Shown one piece after another: positions 11,463-22,490 of a stretch of DNA of 64,000 bases. The stretch spans positions 62,001 to 126,000 of the forward strand of contig RWJK01001488.1 in the NCBI GenBank assembly GCA_004335835.1. Reading direction: 5' to 3'. The notes under the pieces were generated by a model. The model was given only the letters and a program-made list of their open reading frames with translations. It was not told the origin of the DNA and ran no database searches. The translations under genes and the position numbers were made by a program. The stretch comes from Scenedesmus sp. ARA3. Taxonomy: Eukaryota; Chlorophyta; Chlorophyceae; Sphaeropleales; Scenedesmaceae. The number at the start of each line of letters is the position of its first letter. Position 1 is the first letter of the stretch.

Positions 11463-12379
11463 ATCAGTGCTGCTGCTACCCGCCGCCGCCGCTGCTGCTG
11501 TGCACCGTTGCCGGTGGCCCCCAGCACCGCAAACTGCTGCGCCCTGCCGCCCTGCGCTCCTGCAGGCCTGAGCACCTTGGTGTTGATCAGGAACATGCGG
11601 TGCGCTGAGCCTGCAGATTTACAGGCCAAGCAGTTGACAGCGAATAGATCACCATACTCTGAGAAAATTTAGTTACATGTGGGTCCTGGCACATTGAAAC
11701 ACAATTCCACTACAGCGGGGTACAAGAGCGTGCTGCTGCACCCATGCATGCGCCGCTGCCAGTTGGGCGTGCTGCTTGTGGTCCTCCATGCGCAGCATTG
11801 CCACTGCTTTCTGTCTTGCACCAGCGCAAACACTGTCAAACAACTGGGTGAGATGAAGGTGTCATGTGACGTCGTGATGTGTATACCTGGCAGTGCACGC
11901 TGGATGCGTTCGTATATCTTCTGGCTGGGTGCCTGTGCATAGCGCACTGTCCTGCCATATTCATCCGTGCGCTTCTCTTCAGGCTCCTTCTTCTGCCTCT
12001 TGGGCTTTGGCTGCTTCGGTTCCTTGTCCTGCGTCTTCTGCTGCTTCTGTTTGCGTTTCTTTGGCTGCTGCTGCTCCTCATCTTCAAAGTTGTAGTCCAG
12101 CAGGCACTCTGCTGCTGGTTGCTGCTGTGCTTGCTGCCGCTGCTTTGGCTTCCTCGCCTGTAGACGGTGCAGCAGCGCAGCATGTGCAGCTTAAAGTTAA
12201 TTAAGCGGCCTGCTCAAAACATGGGAGCTGTAATGTTCGATGCCACGTGCCTTTTTGGGGGTGGGAGTGTAGGCCTCATCATCACTGATATCAATCACAA
12301 TGGGGTTGGCAGCCGCCCTCCTTGGCTTCCTGACTCGCGTAGGAGCTGGCTGATCGTCGATGACGATCACGTCTGACAT
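8659..12379 (-). CDS. SWIM zinc finger plus RING finger protein, probable E3 ubiquitin ligase
   Basis: Probable RING-type ubiquitin ligase of the plant/animal SWIM-RING (ZSWIM2-like) family; substrate unknown. The ATG is at 12379 (MSDVIVIDDQPAPT). Exons in phase: 11887-12157, 11506-11610, 10966-11120, 10520-10591, 10132-10257, 9610-9769, 9261-9319, 8659-8781. The donor of exon 1 (about 12247 or 12223) does not join cleanly by eye. The N-terminus carries two SUMO-interaction-like hydrophobic stretches (VIVIDD, IVIDISDDE) and a Lys/Gln-rich basic region. The SWIM motif is clear (PHCSCPDHAKGNLCKHILFV; CxCxnCxH). RING ligands are split over two exons: CPICYEEL, then WCETCGNNIHKGCW and CVLCRAPW. 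A short conserved GGYLNLA tail motif follows. The protein is about 400 aa. The intron before the RING exon contains CAG tracts and an assembly gap. Confidence 0.82.
8775..9000. repeat. copies of the SWIM gene last-exon start
   Basis: The start of the last exon (GGSNLEQLYG, ending at 8781) recurs near 8872-8905 and in more decayed form near 8968-8998, upstream in the transcript sense. Confidence 0.7.
9309..9420. repeat. interrupted (CAG)n tract in an intron
   Basis: Long CAG/CTG run with a few CAA, GAA and AAA interruptions. On the minus strand it forms a CTG-rich stretch leading into the acceptor of exon 9261-9319. Confidence 0.95.
9495..9665. repeat. duplicated RING exon 3' edge
   Basis: The codons CVLCRAPWHDS plus a donor at the 3' edge of exon 9610-9769 recur at about 9495-9550 with few changes, including the gtgtg donor. 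Confidence 0.82.
9771..9938. repeat. (CAG)n tract spanning an assembly gap
   Basis: Two pure CAG runs flank 50 Ns (9824-9873). The sequence ACCCTCCTGCAG occurs just before each run, so the gap lies within a duplication of the exon 9610-9769 acceptor edge. True length is unknown. Confidence 0.95.
10730..11035. repeat. three copies of the SWIM exon 3' edge
   Basis: The end of exon 10966-11120 (KLATNNPLVWQRALLTKE plus gtgcgg) is repeated near 10850-10905 and 10735-10790. Both downstream copies keep a donor-like site. Confidence 0.85.
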
Positions 12380-12781
12380 GCTGTGGGCAGTGCTGTGCGA
12401 TCGGAAAGCTGTTGTTGTTCCTGGTTTCGGGTGAACAGTAACTGGACGAAAGGGTCTCGACAACGCAAAAGTTCTGTGAAAAACCAAACAATCATGATGC
12501 AGCAGCGCACTGCTTCACAGGCGCGTGCACACCAGGCCAGAGCTTTAGGGTTGTGTCATGCTTGCCAGCTCAAACTGCAGCCAAGCTGTTTTAGGGACCT
12601 GCGAAGTTTCTGCGTCACACTTTGCTGATTCTCTTACATGGAAGCTGTTGCCGCGTCAGCTGCCACCAGAGCTGTACATTCCAGTTTCAGCTGTTGAGGC
12701 CTGACCATCACTCTGCAGCCTGAGTACTGCATCATTATCTCGAGACAGGAACAGCACAGCGAGTTAGAACTCGAGCATAAC
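12380..12781. promoter_or_regulatory. putative bidirectional promoter, SWIM/RING gene and RAB23
   Basis: About 400 bp separate the start codons of two head-to-head genes. I see no clear TATA box or strong motif; assignment rests on gene orientation. Confidence 0.45.
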
Positions 12782-15349
12782 ATGGAAGACTTTGAGGTCC
12801 GTGCATTAAAAGCATTACAGGCTAAGCCTAGCTGCTGCGGGGACGCAGGTACATGGTTGACTGCTGTTCTCTGACTCTGCTGCTGACTCGTGCATGATTG
12901 TACTGCGTGCACACTCACAGCGGGAGATAAAAGTGGTGGTGGTTGGCAATGGTGGCGTGGGCAAGACTTCAATGATCAAGAGATTTTGCAAGTGCGTGCT
13001 CAAACAGACACAACGCTAGTCATAACTGCAGTTGAGGCTTTGCCAGCTTGCAATCAGCAGCAGAGCAGCACAAGGGATGGTGCCAGCACGCTGTCAGCAT
13101 GCACTGAGCACATAGTCGGTCAACTAGGAGGCAAACTGGCAGTTGTTGCACCATGCAGGCTGCCGTAACCATGCAACATAGCAGTTGATGCTTGAACATC
13201 TGCCCTGCCATGCAGCAGGGCATCCTCTGCAGCACAAGCCTCTGCACAGCATGCCATGTGCCACAATTAGCAGCTGCAAAATGATATCCTGTTCTTGCAG
13301 GGGCGTATTTACAGATGACTACAAGAAGACGATAGGCGTGGACTTTCTGGAGAAGCAGCTGTATGTGCCATCCATTGGCCAGGATGTGCAGCTGTACCTG
13401 TGGGACACTGCAGGACAGGAGGAGTTTGACTCCATCACAAAAACATACTACAGAGGTGAGCAATAGAAACGACCAATATGAGATGTTGCAGAACACGCAG
13501 CTACATGCTGAGGGTGGAAGTGGTGTGCATGGCTACTTCAAGTGGCCTGCAGGTCTTGCTTAATCAGCTGCCAGCATGCATGTGCGCTCTGGCTTGCTGC
13601 TTCCTCCTGCATCCTTGTCGAAGCAGCACAGCAGCTGGCGTTCGCTCCAATCTCAAAGTTGTCGGTGACAGATTGTAATGCAGCTGCCGTCCTGCAAGTG
13701 CTTCAAGAAGCATTGACATTGCCCTGGGCGCAGCGCTGCCTGCAGCTGGCAGCAGCCAACCAACCAGCATGTACATCACACCAAGAGTACAGCCAGCACA
13801 GCCCTCACCCAAGTATAAATGTCTAGCTGTGCCACAAGCATGCACCACACCCGCTTGGCAACACTATGTGCAGGTGCTGGCGCTGCTGTGCTGGCGTTCT
13901 CCACCACGAACCGTGCCAGCTTTGACGCGCTGCCCAGCTGGCGCTCCAAGGTGCTGGAGCAGTGCCCGGGCATTGCCATGGCGCTGGTGCAGAACAAGGT
14001 GGACCTCATCGAGCAGGTGGGCAGCTCATACAATGAGATTGTGGTCGCAGCATGCTACCCAGCAATAGCGTATTTGCAGAGGAGAGGGAGTTGAGCCCAC
14101 AGCATCGCCAAGGGGCTGGTGCAGAACAAGGTGGACCTGTTCGAGCAGGTGAGCCTGAGGCTGTGCCTGCAAGCACGCCCAAGCAGCTGGAACGTCGTCT
14201 ATGCGTACATGCAGCTGCTTGGCATTAGCGTTGCTGCGCAGCAAGGCCAGTTGTTGTGTGTGTGTGTCTTTTACTGGTTTGAAGCAGTTAGCTGGACATG
14301 GAGCAATGGGTCCGCAGCTGATGCTGGCAGTGCTGGCCAACTCATTACAGCATGCTGCTGAGCCTGGTGGTGAAGCTGTTGTTACTGCTGCTGCCTGCTG
14401 TTGCTGTGCTTGCCAGGCTGTGGTGTCAAGTCAGGAGGCGGAGGCAATGGCTCGCAGGCTGGGGCTCAAGTTCTACAGGACATGCGTGAAGCAGGACCTG
14501 AACGTGACTGAGGGTGAGTTGGGTCGCTGTGCGTCATGTCAGCAGCAGGGACCAACAAGACAATCCTAGTCCCCCATGGCATGCAGCAGAACTCTATTGA
14601 CAGTGCAATATGCACGCCAGCCATGCTGCAGCATAGACGTTCAACATCCCACATGAAGTTATAGGGCATGCGGCATGAGCTGGCATTGTTACAAAGCAGC
14701 TGCAGCGTAGTCGCACACTCGACAGCTATGCCTGCATGATCAGCCCACTTGGAGCGCCAGAAGCCTTCGGGCAGGGGGCTTACAATCCAGCATTGCTTGA
14801 AGGTGCGCAGTTGTGCATTTACCATGCCTAAAACTGTCATATCACACACTGCTGCAAAAATGCATGCAACCCTGAGCCTTCCAGGGAAAGTTCACCTGCC
14901 TTGCGTGCAACCCTGTTCTTGCACTTGCAGTGTTCACCTACCTGGCTGAGCTGCATGACCGCAAGCTCAACAGCGGCCACCTGCAACAGGGGCAAGCCAT
15001 GCCTGTACTAGAAGCCGGACTAGCAGCAGCAGCTGATAGCAGTGAACCAGCGCAGAACAGCAGCCACCATGGTCCAGGCGTTACAGCTACCATCAGCCTA
15101 CCTGCGGCAGAGGAGGGGCAGCTACCCGCAGCTCACCAGAAGCAGCAGCAACAGCAGCAGCAGCACAAGGCGGGCGTCACAGCAGGAGAGGCCAGGAGCG
15201 GCAGCAGCAGCGTCGGCGGCTATGGCCGCAAGGCGCTTCCTGCAAGCGTGGAGCTGCACCCGAGTGTGCAGCGAGGCAAGAAGAGTGTGGCGACAAAGAT
15301 CAAGCGGAAGCTGGCAAAGGCCTCTTTTACAGAGTGCAGCATCCAATGA
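12782..15349 (+). CDS. RAB23: RAB23-type small GTPase
   Basis: Rab-family GTPase; in animals Rab23 acts in ciliary trafficking and membrane turnover. Six exons join exactly to 299 aa: 12782-12796 (MEDFE), 12921-12991, 13301-13455, 13874-14016, 14417-14513, 14931-15349. Visible motifs: G1 GNGGVGKTS, switch I KGVFTDDYKKTIGVDF, G3 WDTAGQEEFDSITK, G4 QNKVDL, and a G5-region FYRTCVKQDLNVTE matching the Rab23 version. The last exon adds a Gln/Ala-rich tail absent from animal Rab23, then a basic stretch (KKSVATKIKRKLAK) and terminal CSIQ, a CaaX-type prenylation box comparable to the CaaX ending of animal Rab23. The first exon is only 15 nt and its donor is gtccgt, so the start is likely but should be checked. 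A second copy of the G4 segment lies in the fourth intron. Confidence 0.9.
13969..14148. repeat. duplicated RAB23 G4 exon edge
   Basis: The exon end encoding GIAMALVQNKVDLIEQ plus donor (to 14016) is repeated at about 14100-14148 as ALVQNKVDLFEQ-like codons plus gtgagc. It is preceded by an acceptor-like CACAG at about 14100, so it could be a cassette exon. Confidence 0.82.
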
Positions 15350-16498
15350 TTGAGCAATGCGTCTTTGAATAAGTCAAGTTAGCCACTGATCACTGGAGTG
15401 AAGCGAGCCCTGTCAGGTTTGCCGTGTCTGGGCAGAGTGACCGTCTGCATCATTCTGTGTTTGCAGGATCATGCTGGTAGATACTGTGGGAGTGGGCCTT
15501 CCAGCTGGTGGCCATAGTGGCCACCTATTCAGATATATCCTGGGTCCTGGTACTGCTGGGCCAGTAAAAAGAAAGTTTCATGGTGTGCCTGCCTTGCTTA
15601 CTAATACCCGCACAGTTGGCAGCCCAACCGCAGCACTGAAATACGTGCACGGTATGTTTCTGTGTGACCGATACGGCTGCGCAGACATGCCATTTGTTGT
15701 GTATTTCTACTGGCGCATATGCGGAGCTGGGTATGTCTCTCAGGATTACTGCTGGCTGCATCGGCTGATCTTTGATGCTATGGCAAATGGCGCCAACATA
15801 TTTCACTACTCAGCACATGTCAACTCGTGCCTGGTACGTCAGTGAATAGCAGGATGAGGCCTTGATCTGGCGTGCGTCCTCTCCCTGCTCCAGTGGGTGC
15901 AGAGCTGATGCGGTCGCACCAGCAGTGATTAGCTGGACCGCTTATTTGATGATGAGTGATTGTGGTTCAAAGTGAGGTTGTGGCAGCGGCATGATAATCA
16001 GTCGAAAGTTAAAGAAGGTGAGTTTGACCGGCACGGCAACCACACCAGTTGACCCCTCAGGGGCCTGGCAGGCCCTCAGTGAGACAAACGCTGCAGCAGA
16101 TATGTTTGTCAGAGACCGTTTCGCGCGACAGAAACACCACCCACACAATAAAGCGCAGTGGTGTAAACCATTGCATGCTGCTCCACGCAGCTTGCTGCCT
16201 GTACTGTTGAAACGTAGCAGGTGCAGGTGCAGCAGCGATGGCAACCACCGCCATGAAGAAAAGTACGATATATGACACCGCTCCCTATTCAAATAATTTC
16301 CCGGCAAATCTCCAAGCCTCGAGCTCTCTGCGCACATGGTGTCATCCCTGCGGTGCAGCGGCCAGGTACCTTGGACGCTGCTTGGACCGACTAAAGGCGT
16401 TGCGCCAGTTTTGTATGAATGATATGCAGCACTCGTACGCGTTATATATTTCAGCCTAATATTCACGCAACGGAAATCAGATTTGGCTCTATGCTTGC
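15350..16498. other. region between RAB23 and the first glycosyltransferase
   Basis: It contains the RAB23 3' flank and the next gene's promoter. An ATG-initiated 124-codon open frame (15471-15845) follows an acceptor-like TTGCAG. It has aromatic-rich composition and no recognisable domain; it may be an unrecognised exon, a UTR or chance. Confidence 0.3.
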
Positions 16499-18652
16499 AT
16501 GATGCGGACAATCAGAAGTACTGTGGCAGCAGCATGGCTGCTGCTGCTGCATTCGATCGTTCTGCAAGCTTCCTTGGGGCAGATCCAACCGTTCAGGACG
16601 GACCTACCTATTACATATAGTCATCACTATCGCTCTGACAGCACTCGCCCCAACGTATGCAAAATTGCTTACAAAGCGAACAGCACTCTCAATGACACGT
16701 CTGGCTATGTGCCGTTTATTGGCACCAGCATAGGAAGAGACCCTCAACAGCTCGTGTTGCGCCTCTACTACAGCACACTTCACTTCCCTGTCAAACACTT
16801 TGTTGTGGTGATCCCAGAAAGAGCCATGAGCCCACCGCATGGGGCTATCTGGTATGAGGTGCAGCACCTGAAGGAGTATGCAGACAACGTTGTGATCATC
16901 ACCTGTGAGCATACCCCATCGGTGGCTGAGGGCTGGAACGCAGGTGAGAGCAGTGCTGCTGCTGTTGAGCAAAAGCACCAGGTTTTTGGAAGGTGTTTGC
17001 TGACCCATGCTTGAAGTTTCCTCCATGCCATGCTGTTGCATCCACCACCTCTTGCACACAAGCTGCTGCTGTGTGCCACATCTTGTTGCACATGTGCTGC
17101 ATCCATCAGCTTGTGTTGCCGCAGCTAGCTTGGCACATGCCAGGCTGCAGTGTGTGGCTTGCCAGCTCCAAGCAGCGAGAGGTCAGCATGCACAGCTGCC
17201 GCCATGCTGTCCTTTCTGCAGTGTTCCAGGCGTTCCCAAATGAAGCGTGGGGTGTCTACTGTGCGCGGGACACAGCTTGGATGCCGGGATCTCTGCAAAA
17301 GCTTGCAGGGCACATGTGGAGAGCCTCAAATGACAGCAGTATAGAGGTGGCTCTGATGAACTGGTGAGGGGTGGTGCCAGGTAGCAGCAGCAGCAGCAGC
17401 AGCGGCGGCGGCGGCAGCTGTTGCTTACGGGAAAGCGTGGCAGATCGTGATCATAACATCAAATGCCTCAGGCTCTGCGAACAACAGCACGTCTGCTGCT
17501 TTTGAGGCTCTCAAGCTTCGTTCCAGCGTTTAGCTTTTAGCAGCAGACCACTCATCTCGCACAATTCATACCATGTGCTCACCACTGGTGCTTGTTGGAT
17601 TTGCGAGCTGTACTGCATTGCGCAGCATGCGGCTGACGGCCTGCGTGTTGCATGTTTGCAGTGCTGCAGTATTGTGGCCCCTATGCTGACATGCAGCAAT
17701 GTGTATGTCTGGAATCAACGCAACGCAAGACGATACTGTTTGACACCTTGCCACTCGGCTGCGCCGCGACTGCAGGACGTATCCAATAGGCGGGGGCTTG
17801 TACAACTCTTTTGGCCTGACGCGGGCAGCGATTGGCCGCTTTGGCCTGTTTGATGAGAACATCTACCCTGCTTTCTTTGAAGACAACAATTTCCAGATCC
17901 GGCAGGCGCGCATGCAGCGGCAGATGCGCGTGCAGGTACTGCCTGACGTCATTATGCAGCATGGCAAGCGCAGCGAGCAGAGCTATCGCTCGGGGGTGCA
18001 CACCTCAAACGACCCGAATGATGAGCAGCGGGAGAAGCACATGAGCAGCTACTGGCAGCAGCGCGTTGAGATCAGTAAGGCGTACCTCATCAGAAAGTGG
18101 GGCTGCAAGGACCGGGACTTCGGCGGCTGCCAATACCGGACGCCGTTCAACAAGTCACTGCCTGTCTGGTGAGCGCAGCTGGCTCAGCTCTTGCATGCTG
18201 TTACAGTTCGCACAACCATGTGCGAGCCATGCGTCGTGTTGCATGCTTTAGAAAGCTGCAGCGCACTCATGCTGTTGCTGGCATTGCAAGTGCCTGAACC
18301 TGGATCATCCTTAGCCGCCCACTTGTGCAGCAACAAGATTAAATTAATCCCAGATTTCATTGTCTGTAACAGCCTGCACAAAGTCAACCTTGTTTGCATG
18401 TTGGTGGTTCCTTGAATGTGCCTTGCTGCCTGCAGGTACTGGCACACCAGCAAACACCAGCGAGCACTGGACCGGGGTTTGACAGCGAATGGCAGCCATA
18501 TCATTGATGGCGAGGGCATTGCTGTGTACAAGCGCCCGGCAAATGACAGCTACATAGGATGGGCTGGTTACAACGAGTCGGCACATGTGTGCAGGATTAC
18601 AGGACCTGTGGGCGTTGTAGCGCGCAATGCATCAGGCGTGTGGTGCATATGA
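16499..18652 (+). CDS. secretory-pathway glycosyltransferase-like protein, copy 1
   Basis: Probable GT-A-fold (GT2-like) glycosyltransferase acting in the ER/Golgi lumen; donor and acceptor unknown. Four exons (16499-16943, 17222-17363, 17776-18168, 18436-18652) give 398 aa. The N-terminus is a signal peptide or anchor (AAAWLLLLHSIVLQASLG). The body has FVVVIPERAMSPP, YCARDTAWMPGSL (position of the family's acidic metal-binding segment) and GLFDENIYPAFFEDNNFQIR, which resembles the FDE...ED.D..R acceptor/catalytic block of GT2 enzymes. It ends in RITGPVGVVARNASGVWCI. An ATG two codons downstream is equally possible. Next to it lies a close paralogue with identical exon lengths. The family name is by motif only; a sequence profile would settle it. 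Confidence 0.72.
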
Positions 18653-19474
18653 CGTAGATTGAATTAGCGGAATATATGTCCCTTGAATGGGGATTTCAAA
18701 CGAGTTGAATTGAGTTATATGTGTTATATCTGAAATGAGTCGAGCTGTATGTGTTATATGTGAAATGAGTTATATGTGTTATATGTGAAATGAATTGACA
18801 TTTTTGGGGATCCATGTTGTCGCTGGTTGCAGCAACCACCTGGTGGTGCTCAGCTGGTGGTGCTCAGCACAGCAGTGCTGCAGTTTGGTGCAGCAGCTAC
18901 CCAAAGATGCGGGGGTCTGATGGGAATGTGGCAGTCCTTATAAGAATGCTTTAATTCGCAGTATCTCGAATTGCCTGAATACCGGAGGCATGCCACCTTC
19001 AACTGAACAAACCGGGCATCGAGCTAACTTGCACATGCACCCAAAAAGACACATATGTCGTGTTGGGCGACGTCTCATCCCTACGTGAAACAATTGATAT
19101 TCGTTAACGGTACTTTTATAGTTCTAAGCATGAGATGTAGAGCCTTGCAGCTTGCTGTCACTGCTACAAAGCGGGCGGAGGCAGTGGAAGCAGCGATGAC
19201 AACCAACGGACAGCTATACACTGCCTACCGCCGTGGCAGAAGCCGCCAACATCGTTGTACATAGTGATGCTGCTGGTCACCCAATCCTGATTTGCGTTCC
19301 CTTCTCTCATTTGTCTGCCTGTGTGGGTTTACGGGTACCTTGGACCGCGATCGACCGTCGACGCCGGGCGTTTTCTGTTTGAAGAGTTGGGTATGCCGCA
19401 TATTTGAACGTGTTTCACAGAACATGGGTTGTTTTAAACGCTTTGGCAACCAATATCATCCCAGCGCTTGCTTG
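18653..19474. other. intergenic region between the glycosyltransferase paralogues
   Basis: Contains a short tandem array at 18711-18797 (units near 26-30 bp around TTATATGTGTTATATGTGAAAT) and a 14-bp direct repeat (CTGGTGGTGCTCAG twice) at about 18840-18868. No gene seen. The promoter of the second paralogue should lie near 19100-19470. Confidence 0.5.
18711..18797. repeat. short AT-rich tandem repeat
   Basis: About three copies of a 26-30-bp unit centred on TATGTGTTATATGTGAAATGA, just downstream of the first glycosyltransferase stop. It is AT-rich compared with its surroundings. Confidence 0.8.
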
Positions 19475-20324
19475 ATGTGGGCAGCTGCGAGTGCTGCGAC
19501 AGCAGTTTGGCCGCTGCTGCTGCTGTGCTCGGTTGTTGTGCATTCTTCCTCGGCACAAAGCCAGCCTCTGAAACTAGATACACCAGTCGCATGCGAGCAC
19601 TACTATCGCATTGAAAGCATTCGCCCCAACGTATGCAAGATTGCTTACAAAGCGAACAGCACTCTCAATGGCACATCTGGCTATGTGCCGTTTATTGGCA
19701 CCAGCATAGGAAGAGACCCTCAGCAGCTCGTCTTGCGGCTCTACTACAGCACACTTCACTTCCCCGTCAAATACTTTGTGGTTGTGATACCTGAGAGGGC
19801 CATGAGCCCACCACATGGTGCCATCTGGTATGAGGTGCAGCACCTGAAGGAGTATGCAGACAACGTTGTGATCATCACCTGCGAGCATACGCTCTCGGTG
19901 GCAGAAGGTTGGAACGCAGGTGAGAGCAGTGCTCCTGCTGCTGCTGTCAGCTAACAAGCCTAGGCTACAGCCGACTTCATGTGTACCGATTTGATGCTTG
20001 AAGGGCCTCGCACGCCATGCTGCTGTTGAAATAGCTTTGTTGCACATCTTGGGCACGCAGAGAAACATACTGTGTGCTGCTATCATCAGCAGTCCACTGC
20101 TGTGCCTGACTCAACATTCCTTTAACCCACCAGCCGCCAAACGCCATGCTGTCCTTTCTGCAGTGTTCCAGGCGTTTCCGGAAGAGGCGTGGGGTGTGTA
20201 CTGTGCGCGGGACACAGCTTGGATGCCGGGGTCCCTGCCGAAGCTCGCTTGGCACATGTGGAAAGCTTCACGTGACAGCAGCATAGAGGTAGCGTTGATG
20301 AACTGGTGAGGGGTGCACCAGGCG

Positions 20325-20419
<95 letters not shown>

Positions 20420-21648
20420 CGTTTCTGCTAGCAGCAGCAGCAGGAGCGCTCCTGCTAGCAGCAGCAGCAGCAGCAGCAGGGCCCCTGCCACAGTGGCGTA
20501 GATGAGCTGGTTATGCCAAGCGGCAGCAGCTGTTCACTGGCAGCCATGGCATCACTCGCTGATCTGTTGAATGCAATTTTCACATCGGCACATTGGCAGC
20601 CACAATGTAGCGTATCGCATCATAACATGCCTCACATGTATGCTACGCACAGAGCCAGAGTGCAGGTGGTATTGAGGAGCTGATACCTAGCGCTGTGTTC
20701 CGGCCCCAGCTAACGCTGTACATCCACCATATGCCGCTCTGCTGCTGCGCGGCTGCAGGACTTACCCTATTGGCTTCGGCATCTACAATTCCTTTGGGAT
20801 GACACGAGCAGCAATTGGCCGCTTTGGCCTGTTTGATGAGAACATCTACCCGGCATTTCACGAAGATAACGACTTCCAGATCAGGCAGGCCCGCATGCAG
20901 CCGCCGATGAAAGTTTTCCGGCTGCCTGACGTCATTCTGCAGCACGGCAAGCGCAACGAATCAAGCTACCAGTCAGGCGTGTACACGGCAGACGATCCAA
21001 ACGACGCGCAGCGCGAAAGCAACATGCGGAGCTTCTGGCAGCAGCGCTTTTTCACCAATGGTGTGTACCTGATGCGCAAGTGGGGATGCCCGGGCCGCAC
21101 CTGGGCTGCCTGCAAGTACCAAACGCCGTTCAACAAGGTGCTGCCTGTATGGTGAGCACGGCTGCTGCTGACAGTCATGCACGTGCTAGCTGTTGTTGTC
21201 ATTCGCGCCCTGCACATACAGACGCTGCTGTTGGCATTGCACGGACGTGCACCTGGCTGGCTTCAGTGGACGTACCACTGTGTGCAGCAACCAGACATGC
21301 TTAGGCCTCCTGGAGGTTATGTGTCTGTCACAGCCTGCATAACTTCACGGCCGTGCTCTTGAAGTGCTAAGGCAAGCAAACAGGCAATGCCTTGTAACTG
21401 TGGGACCCGCCCCCTGCCTGGCTGCCTGCAGGTACTGGCACACCAGCAGACACCAGCGAGCACTGGACCGTGGGTTGACATCAAATGACACCCACGTGAT
21501 TGATGGAGACGGCGAGGTGGTGTATGCGCGCCCGAAAGATGGCAACTACGTGGGGTGGGCTGGTTACAAGGAGTCGGCGCATGTGTGCAGGATCACAGGG
21601 CCTCCGGGCGAAGTAGCACGCAATGCGTCAGGCGTGTGGTGCATTTGA
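19475..21648 (+). CDS. secretory-pathway glycosyltransferase-like protein, copy 2
   Basis: Tandem paralogue of the upstream gene. Exons 19475-19919, 20164-20305, 20759-21151 and 21432-21648 have the same lengths as copy 1 (445, 142, 393, 217 nt), again giving 398 aa. I chose the ATG at 19475 because it starts a good signal peptide (AVWPLLLLCSVVVHSSSA) and matches the length of copy 1. Core motifs are kept: FVVVIPERAMSPP, YCARDTAWMPGSL, GLFDENIYPAFHEDNDFQIR. Here the acidic block reads EDNDF, closer to the usual ED.D pattern than the EDNNF of copy 1. Exon sequence is well conserved while introns differ; intron 2 carries a long CAG run. Likely a recent duplication with retained function; substrate unknown. 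Confidence 0.72.
20326..20416. repeat. (CAG)n tract in glycosyltransferase intron 2
   Basis: About 30 uninterrupted CAG units begin about 20 bp after the exon 2 donor. The paralogue has a much shorter CAG/CGG run in the same place (about 17382-17415). Confidence 0.95.
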
Positions 21649-21825
21649 TGTCACAATCGCACAGTAAAGAAGCAGACATTAGTGTCGAAGTGGGGAATGG
21701 GGTACGCTTGTCGTCACCTAATGATACCATCATCACCGAGTGTGCATATGCAACAGTGGATACATACTGCACAAGTATGTTACAAGAGAGATTCCCCAAG
21801 TTGAGGGTGGCATGAGGACCCCTCG

Positions 21826-21991
21826 TGAAGATCTGCAGAGCTTCTGCAGCTGCCAGAGCAGTTGCGTTGAAGCAGCATGGAGATCTGCAAAGCTTCTGCA
21901 CTGGCAGGCTGCCAGAGCCGTTGCGTTGAAGCAGCATGGAGATCTGCAAAGCTTCTGCAGCTGCCAGAGCAGTTGCATTGAAGCAGGGACC
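21826..21991. repeat. tandem repeat of about 66 bp, three copies
   Basis: The unit containing GAAGATCTGCAGAGCTTCTG and GTTGCGTTGAAGCAG is repeated three times downstream of the second glycosyltransferase. It is not obviously related to its exons. Confidence 0.85.
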
Positions 21992-22121
21992 TGTGCAAAT
22001 ATTGATAAGGGAAGGAGACAGCATCAGGCCACTGAACAGGCCATGTCTTCGTAGGCTAGCACTACTCGTGGTTTAGGATCAGGTGATTTGTGGAGAGGGG
22101 ATTCAGCAGCAAGGCCCTCTC

Positions 22122-22490
22122 ATGCATCTGGTTGCAGTTGCAGTGGTGCTTGTTGCAGGGGTAACAGCAATGGTCACGCCGTCGCCATCAATATATATTT
22201 GTGACAAGGATGGCCATCCCACCAGATCCACATGCCAACCGGGTTGCAATCAACAGGCGGCAAACAGAACACGCATGTTACCGTTATACACTTTCATGTT
22301 ATATAATTGGTACAACGTGCAAGCAGGTCAATCATTACAGGTCAATCATTGCATGCAACATAATGCGTGCTCATGTTTGTACATGTTACCGTTTGTACCT
22401 GTTACCGATCAACGCCACTACATACAATGTCACCGCTCAACTTTGAATTCACAAGATAATGATGGCGGTGCCTTTCAGTGTGAGTGTTGA
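22122..22490 (+). CDS. possible small secreted Cys-rich protein
   Basis: ATG-initiated open frame of 122 aa. It begins with a credible signal sequence (MHLVAVAVVLVAGVTAMV) followed by a Cys-containing region (eight cysteines by eye, e.g. CDKDGHPTRSTCQPGCN). No family recognised. The surrounding sequence is gene-poor and I see no flanking exons, so this may be chance. Confidence 0.25.
   Translation: MHLVAVAVVLVAGVTAMVTPSPSIYICDKDGHPTRSTCQPGCNQQAANRTRMLPLYTFMLYNWYNVQAGQSLQVNHCMQHNACSCLYMLPFVPVTDQRHYIQCHRSTLNSQDNDGGAFQCEC

Noticed and set aside
15471..15845. Possible small gene downstream of RAB23
   Set aside because: No domain, no partner exons and no clear promoter; kept only as a note in the intergenic entry.
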